Notes: a model not told the origin generated them from the letters alone. A DNA stretch of 64,000 nt from an uncultured Oscillospiraceae bacterium (GCA_900549825.1 URQB01000009.1:1-64000), one strand, 5' to 3'; positions 7,859 through 16,653 are shown, counted from the first letter of the stretch. A program made the numbers and translations.

Positions 7859-8863
7859 TTGACATGCATCAAGCTTTTTACGATCAATGTATGGTCCGGC
7901 TTCCGCTATAATGGTCTGATCCGGTTTGAGGAATATGAGCCGAAGGAGACGCGGGAGAAGCGTTTCCGGGGCCTGTGCGCCGTACTGCGGGAGGAGCGGC
8001 CGGATGTTGTTTTTCTCAATGAGGCGAATCCGCTTTTTCCTTATGGAAACCGGCTGGCGGAAGAGCTGGGCTATGTTCCGCTCGGCCATATGGGCGTGGC
8101 GGGCCTGCGGGCGGGGAAGTTTGGATTCCCGCTGAATCTGCGCGAGGGCGATCTGATTCTCGCCAGACCCTCCCTTGCCCCCGCTTACATCGGGCAGAAG
8201 CACCTGGGCGGCAAGGGGTATTGCGGCAACTTTTTCTCCTGCCATTTCGACAACCTGACGCAGGCGGTGCTCGCGCGCTGCATGCTGCCAGACGGGCGGC
8301 CGCTCTATGCCTGCGTAACGCACTGGGTCGCCGGGCCTGCAATCACGGAAGAGAATCGGGCGAAGCTGCACGCGCTCGCGCGGGAATGGGGCTTCCCCAA
8401 AGAGCAGGTTGCGCAGGCGGAGGAAAAAATGCGGGAGATGGACCGCTGCAAGCGCACGGAGGCACAGCGGCTCTGCGGCTGGCTGGAGGAAACTGTGCCG
8501 CCGGACGCGCCGCTCGTTGTAGCAGGCGATTTCAACGCGGAGGCCGGGTGGCCGGAGCTGAAGGTTTTGCAGGAGCGCGGCTTTACGCGGCTCATCCCGC
8601 GCGAGGATGGGTATGTCACGTGGGATCCGCTCCACAATACAAATTTGCAGACCTATTATGCGGAAGAGGCGCGGCAGAAGCAGAAATCGCTCTACCACCA
8701 GCTTGATGCGCTCGACGAGCTGACTCCGCGCAATATCGATCATTTTTATGTGCGCAATGTGCCGGCTGACCGCGTGACGGACTGCCGCGTGTGCGCGACG
8801 GAGCCGTTTGAAGGGGTCAGTATTTCCGATCATTTTGCACTGACGGCGAGCGTGGAGGTTTAG
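7859..8863 (+). CDS. Endonuclease/exonuclease/phosphatase (EEP) fold protein
   Basis: The 334-residue protein has the EEP (DNase I-like) metal-dependent hydrolase fold. Visible motifs are INVWSG near the start, FLNEAN (metal-binding Glu, about residue 58), VTHWVAG, the catalytic VVAGDFNAE (Asp and Asn, about 225), and the C-terminal NIDHFYV and SISDHFAL with the general-base His. The TTG at 7859 lies eight bases after AGGAGG (7845-7850); the upstream GTG at 7850 overlaps that site, so TTG is preferred. No signal peptide is visible, so it is cytosolic. The kinase terminator separates it from the catabolic genes. Members act on phosphodiesters or phosphomonoesters; the substrate cannot be read here. 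Confidence 0.85.
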   Translation: MTCIKLFTINVWSGFRYNGLIRFEEYEPKETREKRFRGLCAVLREERPDVVFLNEANPLFPYGNRLAEELGYVPLGHMGVAGLRAGKFGFPLNLREGDLILARPSLAPAYIGQKHLGGKGYCGNFFSCHFDNLTQAVLARCMLPDGRPLYACVTHWVAGPAITEENRAKLHALAREWGFPKEQVAQAEEKMREMDRCKRTEAQRLCGWLEETVPPDAPLVVAGDFNAEAGWPELKVLQERGFTRLIPREDGYVTWDPLHNTNLQTYYAEEARQKQKSLYHQLDALDELTPRNIDHFYVRNVPADRVTDCRVCATEPFEGVSISDHFALTASVEV

Positions 8864-8994
8864 GTCGGATCATCCGTTCTTCCCAAAATATAATCGACAG
8901 TCACATGATAATAGTCGGCAAGAAGGATTAGAAAATGAGAAGGAATTTCTCTTTTCCCTGTTTCATAGGTGCTGCAGACTCTTTGATTACACCT
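8860..8994 (-). pseudogene. C-terminal fragment of an XRE (Cro/C1-type) regulator
   Basis: Minus-strand codons read STYETGKREIPSHFL, then LLADYYHVTVDYILGRTDDP, and stop. This is the recognition-helix end and C-terminal helices of a classic HTH_3 domain. The first half of the HTH (about 25-30 residues) is missing; upstream codons in this frame are unrelated. The stop codon overlaps that of the EEP gene on the other strand. It is AT-richer than its neighbours and sits beside another broken small regulator, as in the remains of a mobile element or toxin-antitoxin-type cassette. Confidence 0.7.
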
Positions 8995-9077
8995 CTCGGA
9001 CAAGTATATGCTACAATCAAACGATAGTATGAATTTTACTAGCGTATGATAGTAGAATAGAAATGGAGGTGACGAAT

Positions 9078-9239
9078 TTGTTTGAACCCGTAAAAAAAGA
9101 AGCATCAAATAATATGGTTTGACTGCCAAACGATTTGATTGAAAAAATGGAACGGCTCGCACATGAAAAGGATATATCCTTCAATCAAGTAGTCGTGCAA
9201 TGTTGTAAATATGCAATTGATTATAGCGGAATAAGATAA
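9078..9239 (+). pseudogene. Small ribbon-helix-helix (Arc/CopG-like) protein with in-frame TGA
   Basis: GGAGGTGA (9065-9072) precedes a TTG start. The frame reads LFEPVKKEASNNMV, a TGA at 9120-9122, then LPNDLIEKMERLAHEK and DISFNQVVVQCCKYA to a TAA. The part after the TGA is a typical ~50-residue RHH DNA-binding protein of Clostridia. The TGA stands where such proteins usually have a basic residue before LP, so a single CGA-to-TGA change explains it. It is most likely a pseudogene; a sequencing error is possible. Confidence 0.65.
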
Positions 9240-9534
9240 CGATGTATATCTGTTTTTATGTTCTCGACGTATTTTACATTTTCGGGCAGTTGCTTTATTT
9301 ACGGTAGTTTGAATTTTGGAGCCGCATACAGCGAAACCTGGCACTCATCTATATATCATATCATACCTTCCGGCCGAACCTCCTCTGAAAAAGTTCCGGC
9401 ATAGCGCCGAACAAGGCGAATAATTCCTTGCCCTCGCTCGGCCTGAGCACATTCCCATTTTCTGCTCCGTGCTTCAAATCGGTCATTGAGAACAAAGCCG
9501 CGCCATCAAGCCATTCTATTGATATATCCGATAT
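9240..9534. other. Intergenic spacer without a recognised gene
   Basis: This is an AT-rich stretch. A ~55-codon open frame on the minus strand (ending at 9361) has coding-like composition but no start, ribosome site or family I can name; it may be a further gene remnant. Confidence 0.4.
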
Positions 9535-9577
9535 AAAGAAAAAGCGCCGGAACAGGATTTTAAGCCTATTCCGGCGC
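9535..9577 (-). terminator. Terminator after the acyl-CoA synthetase
   Basis: GCGCCGGAA (9544-9552) pairs with TTCCGGCGC (9569-9577), followed on the minus strand by TTTTTCTT. Confidence 0.85.
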
Positions 9578-9601
9578 CTTTTATAAATTAATAGACCAAA
9601 T

Positions 9602-11284
9602 TTATTTTTGCAGCTTCTGCATATCGTTCGCGCGGATCGCCGTGCGCATAATCTTTCCGCTCGTCGTCTTCGGCAGCTCGTCCACAAACGCCACCACGCG
9701 CGGGTATTTATACGGCGCGGTCGCGTGCTTGACATGGTTCTGCAATTCCTTCACCAGCTCGTCGCTTGGCTCATAGCCGCGCGCCAGCACGATCGTCGCC
9801 TTAACGACCTGCCCGCGCACCGGGTCCGGCACCGCGGTAATGGCGCATTCGAGCACGGACGGGTGCTCCATCAGCGCGCTTTCCACCTCGAACGGCCCGA
9901 TGCGGTAGCCGGAGCACTTGATCACGTCGTCATTGCGGCCGACGAACCAATAGTAGCCGTCCGCATCGCGCCAGGCGGTGTCGCCTGTGTTGTAAATGCC
10001 ATTTTTCCAGGAACGGGCCATTGCGTCCGGAGCCTTCCAGTACTCGCGGAACAGGCCGGTCGGATGCTTTTTATCCGTATTTTTGATGCAGATGGAGCCG
10101 ACGATGCCGTCCTCGCAGGAGTTGCCGTCTTCGTCGAGCAGGTCGATGTCGTAGATCGGGGCGGGCTTGCCCATGGAGCCGGGGCGGATCTCCACCCACG
10201 GGAAGTTTGCAAGCAGCACGGAGGTCTCGGACTGACCGAAGCCCTCGTGGATGCGCAGCCCCGTCTGACGCTCGATCTGATTAAACACCTCCGGGTTGAG
10301 CGGCTCGCCGGCAAGGGAAGCGTGCTCAATGAAGCTGAAGTCGTATTGCGTCAAATCCTCCTTGATCAGGAAACGGTAGATCGTTGCAGGCGCGCAGAAG
10401 GTGCAGGGGCGCAGCCGCTGGATGGCCTCCAGCATGCCGTGCGGCGTGAATTTCTCTGTGTCGTACGCGCCGATGCAGGCGCCGCAGATCCACTGGCCGT
10501 AGATTTTGCCCCAGGCAAATTTCGCCCAGCCGGAGTCCGTCTGCGTGAGGTGGACGCGGTTTTCCTTCACGCACTGCCAGAAGCGCGCAGTCGTGATCTG
10601 GCCGAGCGGGTGGGAGTAATCATGGCGCACCATCTTCGGCATACCGGTCGTGCCGGAGGAGAAATAGATGAGCATGGTGTCCGTCACCTTGGTGGCATCT
10701 TCGCCGGTGGGGCGCTCGAATACGTCGCTCTGCTCGGAGAGGGCTTTTGCAAAGTCAATGGCGTTTTCCGGGATATGCGTGCCGAGCACGGCAAAGGTCT
10801 CCACGGTCGGGCACTGCGGCAGGGAATCCTCGCAGTGCTGGATGATTTCCGCGTCGTCCACCGTGACGAGCATTTTCACGCCCGCCGCGTTCAGGCGGTA
10901 GACAAGGTCGTGCGGCGTGAGCTGAAAGGACGCGGGAATGACCACCGCGCCGATTTTATGTAACGCCGTAAAGCACATCCAGACCTCCGGGCGCTGTTTT
11001 AGGATCAACATCACATAATCGCCCTTGCGGATGCCCTTGGACTTGAAAAAGTTCGCCGCGCGGTTGCTGCCCGCCTTCATATCGGCAAAGGAGTAGCGCT
11101 TCATGTCGCCCGCGTCGTTGGTCCAGAGCAGCGCCTGCTTTTCGGGCTCAAGCGCTGCCCAGGCGTCTACCACATCGAAGCCGAAGTTAAAATCCTCCGG
11201 CACATCGATCGTGAAATGTTCCTTCATATCCTCATATGAATCGAATGCGATCCGCGGACAGTAGCGTTTGATGATTTCGTCCAT
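9602..11284 (-). CDS. AMP-forming acyl-CoA synthetase (medium-chain/benzoate type)
   Basis: The 560-residue adenylate-forming enzyme activates a carboxylic acid to acyl-AMP and then acyl-CoA. The P-loop motif is YFSSGTTGMPKM (about 205-216). GFGQSET is the A5 motif, YNTGDTAWRDADGYY is A7, FVGRNDDVIKCSGYRIGP is the hinge region, and the C-terminal PKTTSGKIMR holds the catalytic lysine. Length and motif style match the MACS subgroup rather than acetyl-CoA synthetase (~650). It is second in a unit behind a cupin-XRE regulator (68-base gap). The substrate, probably a medium-chain, aromatic or branched acid, is not readable from sequence. Confidence 0.9.
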   Translation of the reverse strand: MDEIIKRYCPRIAFDSYEDMKEHFTIDVPEDFNFGFDVVDAWAALEPEKQALLWTNDAGDMKRYSFADMKAGSNRAANFFKSKGIRKGDYVMLILKQRPEVWMCFTALHKIGAVVIPASFQLTPHDLVYRLNAAGVKMLVTVDDAEIIQHCEDSLPQCPTVETFAVLGTHIPENAIDFAKALSEQSDVFERPTGEDATKVTDTMLIYFSSGTTGMPKMVRHDYSHPLGQITTARFWQCVKENRVHLTQTDSGWAKFAWGKIYGQWICGACIGAYDTEKFTPHGMLEAIQRLRPCTFCAPATIYRFLIKEDLTQYDFSFIEHASLAGEPLNPEVFNQIERQTGLRIHEGFGQSETSVLLANFPWVEIRPGSMGKPAPIYDIDLLDEDGNSCEDGIVGSICIKNTDKKHPTGLFREYWKAPDAMARSWKNGIYNTGDTAWRDADGYYWFVGRNDDVIKCSGYRIGPFEVESALMEHPSVLECAITAVPDPVRGQVVKATIVLARGYEPSDELVKELQNHVKHATAPYKYPRVVAFVDELPKTTSGKIMRTAIRANDMQKLQK

Positions 11285-11352
11285 TGTTATAATCAGCCTT
11301 TCTTGCGAGGCAATTTGAAAAATTTGTCTTCAAACTTTGGCCTCCGGTTTCG

Positions 11353-11901
11353 TTATTCATTGATGATGGTTAAAAAACGCGTAGTGCCCCCGACGGCCGC
11401 CTGGCCGTGAGGAAGCTTTGGATCAAAGTAAATCGAGTCTCCTTCATTGAGAATAAAGGAATTCTTACCGACGGTCACTTTCACCTTGCCCTCAAGGACG
11501 TAGTTAAATTCCTGACCGCCGTGAATAACGAGCGGGGGCTCCTTCTCCTGGACCTCCAGGGTCACCAGCATGGGCTCCATGCTGCGGTGCATAAAATTAA
11601 ACGCGAGGCTCTCAAACTGATAGCCCTCGTAACGGTCGACGGATACGCCTTCCCCCTTGCGCACGACCGTGTGGACATTCATGCGCGGGGTATCCCCTGT
11701 GAGCAGGACGGTGCAGTCCGTGCCGAGGATATTGGCGATCTCATACAGCGTGCTGACGGGAATGTCCTGTTCGCCGCTCTCATAACGCCGGTATTCATCG
11801 AGCGTGACGCCGAGCTTCTCCGCTACCTCAATGGTGGACAGGTCGAGAATTTCTCTCAACTCCCGTATTCTTTTTGGAATTTGCAACAGCTCCGGATTCA
11901 T
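11353..11901 (-). CDS. XRE-family regulator with C-terminal cupin sensor domain
   Basis: The 182-residue protein has an N-terminal HTH_3 (IPKRIRELREILDLS, then VAEKLGVTLDEYRRYESG, about 5-55). A C-terminal cupin barrel follows (HGGQEFNYVLEGKVKV through GDSIYFDPKLPHG, about 105-175). The start ATG has AAAGGAAG upstream. This architecture is used by one-component regulators of amine, amino-acid and acid metabolism. Being first in a unit with the acyl-CoA synthetase, it most likely controls that enzyme and its own gene, sensing substrate or product in the cupin. Confidence 0.9.
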   Translation of the reverse strand: MNPELLQIPKRIRELREILDLSTIEVAEKLGVTLDEYRRYESGEQDIPVSTLYEIANILGTDCTVLLTGDTPRMNVHTVVRKGEGVSVDRYEGYQFESLAFNFMHRSMEPMLVTLEVQEKEPPLVIHGGQEFNYVLEGKVKVTVGKNSFILNEGDSIYFDPKLPHGQAAVGGTTRFLTIINE

Positions 11902-12026
11902 ACGGACACTTCCTTTCAATCAGTCAAATTCAGCAGCGCACCAAACTGGGGCAGAAGCCCCTGCGGCGTACCGGACTGTTTCTCATCATTATACTGCAAA
12001 AAGGGGAGTGTTTCAACGAGTTGCCG

Positions 12027-12065
12027 TAAAAAAGCGGACGCCGCCCTCCAAAATAAAAGGGCGGC
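12027..12065 (-). terminator. Terminator after the HD nucleotidase
   Basis: GCCGCCCT (12040-12047) pairs with AGGGCGGC (12058-12065); on the minus strand it is followed after five bases by a T6 run. Confidence 0.7.
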
Positions 12066-12156
12066 ACAAAATAATTTTTGGGAATTATGAAAAAACGGAT
12101 TTGGTCAAGCGGTATGAATCAAAGAGAAACCGGAACGTGACAGGCGGCAGCCTCTG

Positions 12157-12738
12157 CTATTCCAACTCATCCAGCGTCAACGCATAGCCGGGCAGGAATT
12201 CTTTCAAAAAGCACTCTGCCTCAGGCAGCCCCATCGCACGGACGGCCTGCAGCAAAGCATCTTTTGCGCGGATGAATTCGCGGTTGCCGGCCTTTTCCTC
12301 CTCCATGCATTTCGCCAGCGCGCTGATCTTATCCGCTGCCTTGACGAGCGGCCAGAGCTCCGCATCCTCTTGAGCCGGGAAGAAAAACGGCTCATAATCC
12401 GGGCGCAGGTCCCCCGGCAGCATAGCCGTCAGCCTCGTGCAGGCGGAATCCTCCACTGCCCGGTAGGCGGCGCGGATCTCCGGGCTATGGTATTTCACAG
12501 GGGTGGGGAGGTCGCCGGTGAGCGTTTCGGGCAGATCATGATACAGACCCAAAAGCGCCGCCCGCGCCGCATCCGCCTGCCCGCCGAAGCGCCGGTTGCG
12601 CAGCACCGCAAGCGCATGCGCGATCACGGCCACCTCGTGGGCGTGCTCCGTGATATTTTCCTGCCGCGTATTGCGCATGAGCGCCCAGCGGTCAATATAT
12701 TTCATGCGGGAAACCATGGCGAAGAAGTGATAGGCCAT
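12157..12738 (-). CDS. HD-domain 5'-deoxynucleotidase, YfbR-like
   Basis: The 193-residue HD-superfamily metal hydrolase resembles E. coli YfbR, which dephosphorylates deoxynucleoside monophosphates. Visible family features are RWALMRNTRQENITEHAHEVA (metal His residues), LYHDLPETLTGDLPTPVKY with the HD pair, and KAADKISALAKC supplying the distal Asp. Length fits YfbR (199). AAGGAGG lies ten bases before the ATG. It is downstream of pyruvate kinase on the same strand, 180 bases and a terminator away, so probably separately transcribed. Likely role: dNMP pool balance. Confidence 0.85.
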   Translation of the reverse strand: MAYHFFAMVSRMKYIDRWALMRNTRQENITEHAHEVAVIAHALAVLRNRRFGGQADAARAALLGLYHDLPETLTGDLPTPVKYHSPEIRAAYRAVEDSACTRLTAMLPGDLRPDYEPFFFPAQEDAELWPLVKAADKISALAKCMEEEKAGNREFIRAKDALLQAVRAMGLPEAECFLKEFLPGYALTLDELE

Positions 12739-12859
12739 CGATGGCGCGCCTCCTTACAGATGACGGGACGAAAATAAAAAGACAGGATGATTGTGGCTGT
12801 TACACATTGCATGAATATACGTAGAAGATGAGAAAAAGCGCGGTTTTGCACCTGCAAGA

Positions 12860-12891
12860 AAGCAAAATGCGAGCCGCAATCCAAGGCCCGC
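12860..12891 (-). terminator. Probable terminator after pyruvate kinase
   Basis: On the minus strand GCGGGCC pairs with GGCTCGC across a 9-base loop, followed by ATTTTGCTTT. Confidence 0.6.
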
Positions 12892-12919
12892 AAGTGCTTT
12901 TTAAGAGCGCGCTGTAAAA

Positions 12920-14689
12920 TCATTCATTTTGCAGTGCCCCCTGCGCCGCGCTGCTGCTGAGCACCACGCCGCGCTCCGCGTCAATCGTAACCACCGCGCC
13001 GGTACGCAGGACGTTCGTCGCGTTCTGCGCGCCGATGATGACGGGGATGTCAAGACTCAGCCCGACGATCGCCGCGTGGGAATTCATCCCGTCCTGCTGC
13101 GCGATGATGCCGCCCGCGCGCTTGAGGAGCGGGAGCATATCGTTGGTCGTGTGGTCGATCACGAGAATATCGCCGTCGCGGAATTCCGCCTGCGCCTGCC
13201 GTGCAGATTCGCATACGCACAGCCTTGCACAGGCCTTTTTCTTCGTCACGCCGCGCCCGGTGGCGAGGATATGCCCCACAACGTGGACCTTCATCATATT
13301 GGTCGTGCCGGAAATACCGAGCGGAACACCCGCCGTGATGGCCACCAGCTCGCCGCTTTTGACCAGGCCTGCATATTCGGCGGAATCTACCGCGTGATTG
13401 AATAAATCGTCCGTAGATGCCTTTTCCTCGATCAGGAGAGGGGTGACGCCCCAGGAAAGATTCAGCTGGCGGCAGACGCGGGCGTCTGTGCTGAAACCGA
13501 TGATCGGGCAGTTCGGACGGAATTTGGAGATCATGCGCGCTGTCTTGCCGGATTTCGTCACCGTGATGATCGCTGCCGCGCCGAGATCATGCGCCGTGGT
13601 GCAGGTAGCGTGGGAAATCGCGGTTGTCACGTCAGGGTTCGTATCCACCTCGCGCAGCTTGAAGCGTTTGATATAATCAATATCCTGCTCTGTGCGCTCC
13701 GCGATGCGGGCCATCGTGCGCACCGCCTCCACGGGATACCGGCCGGCTGCCGTCTCGCCGGAGAGCATGATGGCGCTCGTGCCGTCATAGATCGCGTTGG
13801 CGACGTCCGTCGCCTCCGCACGGGTCGGGCGCGGATTTTTGATCATGGATTCGAGCATCTGCGTGGCAGTAATAACCTGCTTGCCCGCGTTATAGACCTT
13901 TTTAATAATCATCTTCTGGAGAACCGGTACGTCCTCGAGCGGGATTTCCACGCCCATATCGCCGCGTGCGACCATGATGCCGTCGGATACACGCAGGATC
14001 TGGTCGATATTTTCGACGCCCTCCTGATTTTCGATCTTCGCAATGATATTGATGCCGTGGCAGCCGTATTTGTCAAAGATCTTACGGATCTCCAGCACAT
14101 CCGCCGCTGTGCGGACAAAGGAGGCCGCGATAAAATCAAAACCGTTTTGAATACCAAAAACGATATCCTCCCGGTCGCGCTCGCTGATAAAGGGCATGGA
14201 AAGGTGGACATTCGGGACGTTGACGCCCTTATTATTGGAAATATAGCCGTCGTTTTGGACGCGGCAGACGATATCCCCACCGCGGATGCTGCGGACAGTC
14301 AGCTCAATGAGCCCGTCGTCGAGCAGGATCGTGGAGCCCTCCTGTAAGTCACCTGCGAGCTCGGGGAAACTGATGGAGGCCTGCGTTTCATCCCCTTCGA
14401 CGGGTGCAGCGCACAGAGTAAAAGCGGTGCCCTTCTTGAGAAGGACCTTTCCGTTTTTGAATGTACCGAGGCGGATTTCCGGGCCCTTGGTATCGAGCAT
14501 CGTGGCGACGGGGAGATCCAGCTCCTCCCGCAGGCGGACGATCCGCTCAAGCGTTTTTTTATGCATTTCATGGTTCCCGTGTGAAAAGTTGAAACGGGCG
14601 ACCGCCATGCCGGAGCGCATCAGCTCCCGCAAAACTTTGTCGTCCTCAGTGGCGGGCCCCATGGTACAGACGATCTTTGTCTTTCTCAT
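12920..14689 (-). CDS. pyk: Pyruvate kinase with C-terminal PEP-utiliser domain
   Basis: The 589-residue enzyme converts PEP and ADP to pyruvate and ATP in glycolysis. The barrel opens with TKIVCTMGPA, contains ARFNFSHG, and has the active-site block IIAKIENQEGVENID and ARGDMGVEIP. The allosteric C-domain (ITVTKSGKTARMISKFRP) ends near residue 475. A further ~100 residues form a PEP-utilising mobile domain with GMNSHAAIVG, holding the His that is phosphorylated in related phosphotransfer enzymes. This extra domain is usual in Bacillota pyruvate kinases. The start was chosen at MRKTK, nine bases after AAAAGGAG; the ATG at 14698 abuts the site. Confidence 0.97.
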   Translation of the reverse strand: MRKTKIVCTMGPATEDDKVLRELMRSGMAVARFNFSHGNHEMHKKTLERIVRLREELDLPVATMLDTKGPEIRLGTFKNGKVLLKKGTAFTLCAAPVEGDETQASISFPELAGDLQEGSTILLDDGLIELTVRSIRGGDIVCRVQNDGYISNNKGVNVPNVHLSMPFISERDREDIVFGIQNGFDFIAASFVRTAADVLEIRKIFDKYGCHGINIIAKIENQEGVENIDQILRVSDGIMVARGDMGVEIPLEDVPVLQKMIIKKVYNAGKQVITATQMLESMIKNPRPTRAEATDVANAIYDGTSAIMLSGETAAGRYPVEAVRTMARIAERTEQDIDYIKRFKLREVDTNPDVTTAISHATCTTAHDLGAAAIITVTKSGKTARMISKFRPNCPIIGFSTDARVCRQLNLSWGVTPLLIEEKASTDDLFNHAVDSAEYAGLVKSGELVAITAGVPLGISGTTNMMKVHVVGHILATGRGVTKKKACARLCVCESARQAQAEFRDGDILVIDHTTNDMLPLLKRAGGIIAQQDGMNSHAAIVGLSLDIPVIIGAQNATNVLRTGAVVTIDAERGVVLSSSAAQGALQNE

Positions 14690-14899
14690 CAAGAACATCT
14701 CCTTTTCGGAAGGAAGCGGCCCCGGTCCGGGGTACAAATCCTAAACAGGGAGAAGAAAGATTCAACTCTTCCCCCTTGATAGTTTAGCACAGAGCGGGCT
14801 TCCTTCACAAGGAGTAGAATTCCCAAAAGCAGGACCCTAATCCCTTCCTTTTTTGTGGGCGATTGCCCTGGGGCAGAGGTTCGAAAAGGCAAAGGTACT

Positions 14900-15439
14900 G
14901 CGCCGGTTGCTGCCTGTATCTACGTTTTTCCGTTGGGCAAGCTTTCAGGCCCGCCAGGCAAAAAACACAATTGCAGAGGCAATCAGGAATAAAACGCTCG
15001 CCAGGCTGCTGGGCTCGTGGCTTCCGAATGGAAAAAATGCCGGGTGTGTGTTTGATATCGGTTATATATTGTTTCAGGGCTTGCCGAAGCAGTGCGGCGG
15101 CGTGGGCGAGGGAAAGCGTTCGACCGCCCATTGGACGGGCCCAGGAAGCAAACCGATCGGGAGATAGATGCCTGTCAGGAATCCGGCCCGTGTTCCAATA
15201 CGGTGCTCGCCGCGGCAAAGGCACCGCCAGGCGTCCAGCATTTGACGGAGCGTGACCATGATCCGTCCGCAAGGTGTATCCTTCAGCCGGGCCTCCAAAT
15301 CATAAAGCTTCTGCAGCGTATCATAGACCGCGGCTCCAGATAAAGGAAGGGTTACTCGTCTACGCTTTGCGTATAGAATAGGTTCTGCAATATTGAAACG
15401 GTGCGCTTCCCATTTTTTATGCTTAAAAAACCGGCCCAA
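14900..15439 (-). pseudogene. Decayed, unrecognised membrane-protein-like frame
   Basis: A minus-strand frame runs from about 15439 through DTLQKLYDLEARLKDT and GTRAGFLTGIYLPIGLLPGP. It then meets TGA and TAA near 15060-15070 and continues in the same frame to a hydrophobic segment (SVLFLIASAIVFFAWRA) before a final stop near 14945. I do not recognise it. It follows two hairpin terminators and has no clear ribosome site. The rest of the 14690-15846 gap holds no other gene that I can see. Confidence 0.3.
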
Positions 15440-15466
15440 AGCAGGTAGTCGGATGCTTTGGGTCGG
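15425..15466 (-). terminator. Terminator 2 of the leader region upstream of lexA
   Basis: CCGGCCCAAAGCA (15431-15443) pairs with TGCTTTGGGTCGG (15454-15466) with one wobble; a T6 run follows on the minus strand. Confidence 0.7.
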
Positions 15467-15491
15467 TACGTGATCATCCTGTTAAGAGCAG

Positions 15492-15606
15492 AAAAAACGG
15501 CCGGTATAACACCAGCCGTTTTTTCCAAATTGAGGGGTTGCTTTGAGGAGGGGTAGAGCATGTGCTCAGTCGATACTCGGTGCGGCTCCTTTCTCTGTCG
15601 AGCACA
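15492..15606 (-). ncRNA. Candidate small RNA or leader ending in a terminator
   Basis: On the minus strand a TATAAT (15612-15617) is followed by TGTGCTC (15600-15606), which pairs with GAGCACA (15561-15567). A strong terminator hairpin (15494-15505 with 15511-15524) then ends in a T-run. The implied transcript is about 110 bases with no convincing ORF. No good -35 is visible, so the call is tentative. It matches no RNA family I can name. Confidence 0.35.
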
Positions 15607-15741
15607 GTTTTATTATATCCGCGGTCTCTGATTTTTTTGTTACGCGGCTATGAACTTTCCTTGAACAATCCTGTGCTTTCCTGTGAACAAACTTCTGAAA
15701 AGACCATTTCACCCAAATTTTGCGTTACGTAAAACAAATTG

Positions 15742-15755
15742 CAAACAAATGTTTG
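15742..15755. promoter_or_regulatory. LexA (SOS) box
   Basis: CAAACAAATGTTTG is a near-palindrome close to the Gram-positive LexA consensus CGAACRNRYGTTYG. It overlaps the -35 of the lexA promoter, as expected for autorepression. Confidence 0.8.
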
Positions 15756-15781
15756 CTTTTTTGAAAGGATTATGTTATAAT
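15753..15781 (+). promoter_or_regulatory. lexA promoter
   Basis: TTGCTT (15753-15758) and TATAAT (15776-15781) are 17 bases apart, 66 bases before the lexA start. Confidence 0.75.
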
Positions 15782-15846
15782 ACAGGCGATAGTAGACAGA
15801 GACAGGTAAAAAGGAATTGGTTTTTAATATTTTGGAGGGGACTGCG

Positions 15847-16437
15847 ATGGACCGGATCAACGACACACAGCAGCGTATTTATGAATATTTGATGGAACGC
15901 TCTCAGGATGGCGTTCCGCCTTCTGTGCGGGAGATCGGCGCCGCCGTGGGCCTTAAGTCCACCTCTTCCGTGCAGGCAAATTTGGATGCGCTCGAAGCGG
16001 CGGGCTACATCACGCGCGACCCGATGCTCAAGCGCTCGATCCGTATCAATGGGCAGGCGGAAAATGTGGCGCATGTGCCTCTGCTCGGCACGGTTACGGC
16101 GGGCCAGCCGATTCTGGCAGTGGAGCAGATTGAGAGCTATCTTCCCTACACGGGGCGCGTCTCGCGGGATAAGCCGCTCTTTGCTCTGCATGTGCGGGGG
16201 GAGAGCATGCTGAATGCAGGTATTCTCGACGGCGATATCGTGGTTGTCGAGCAGACGCCTGTGGCGCGCAACGGGGAGATCGTGGTTGCGATGCTGGAGG
16301 ATGAGGCGACTGTTAAGCGTTTTTATAAAGAGGACGGCCGTTTCCGCCTCCAGCCGGAGAACGACGCATTTGAGCCGATCATTGTCAAAGAGGTTGCTAT
16401 TCTCGGCAAGGTGATTGCGCTGCTGCGCTATTATTGA
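15847..16437 (+). CDS. lexA: SOS-response repressor LexA
   Basis: The 196-residue repressor undergoes RecA-stimulated self-cleavage. The N-terminal winged helix (QQRIYEYLMERSQ, PPSVREIGAAVGLKSTSSVQ) binds the SOS box. The cleavage site is A85-G86 in VTAGQP, the nucleophile is S120 in RGESM, and the general base is K157 in TVKRF. Length is usual for the family. The start was chosen at the ATG ten bases after GGAGGGG; an upstream ATG at 15817 lacks a site. The LexA box in its own promoter implies autoregulation. It appears monocistronic, with terminators following. Confidence 0.96.
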   Translation: MDRINDTQQRIYEYLMERSQDGVPPSVREIGAAVGLKSTSSVQANLDALEAAGYITRDPMLKRSIRINGQAENVAHVPLLGTVTAGQPILAVEQIESYLPYTGRVSRDKPLFALHVRGESMLNAGILDGDIVVVEQTPVARNGEIVVAMLEDEATVKRFYKEDGRFRLQPENDAFEPIIVKEVAILGKVIALLRYY

Positions 16438-16461
16438 GTTCCATTGAATATTAAATCGGGG

Positions 16462-16496
16462 CAGCTCTGCGGGACTTTTGCGCAGGGCTGTTTTTT
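16462..16496 (+). terminator. lexA terminator
   Basis: CAGCTCTGCG (16462-16471) pairs with CGCAGGGCTG (16481-16490), followed by T6. Confidence 0.85.
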
Positions 16497-16653
16497 CGTA
16501 TGGGCAAGCAACTTGCGGTTGCGAAAGCGCAACCTTGGGTAAAGCTGCCACAGGATGCGTGCAGTCGGCGGATGGACGAATTGCATGCGGAGGCAGTCAA
16601 TCGTGTCGGTATGTTCAGCAACCGGTTTCCAATATAGAAACAAAGCTGGAAAA

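Noticed and set aside
9361..9540. Coding-like 55-codon minus-strand tail
   Set aside because: It has no start codon of its own outside the acyl-CoA synthetase gene and no recognisable motif; mentioned only in the spacer note.
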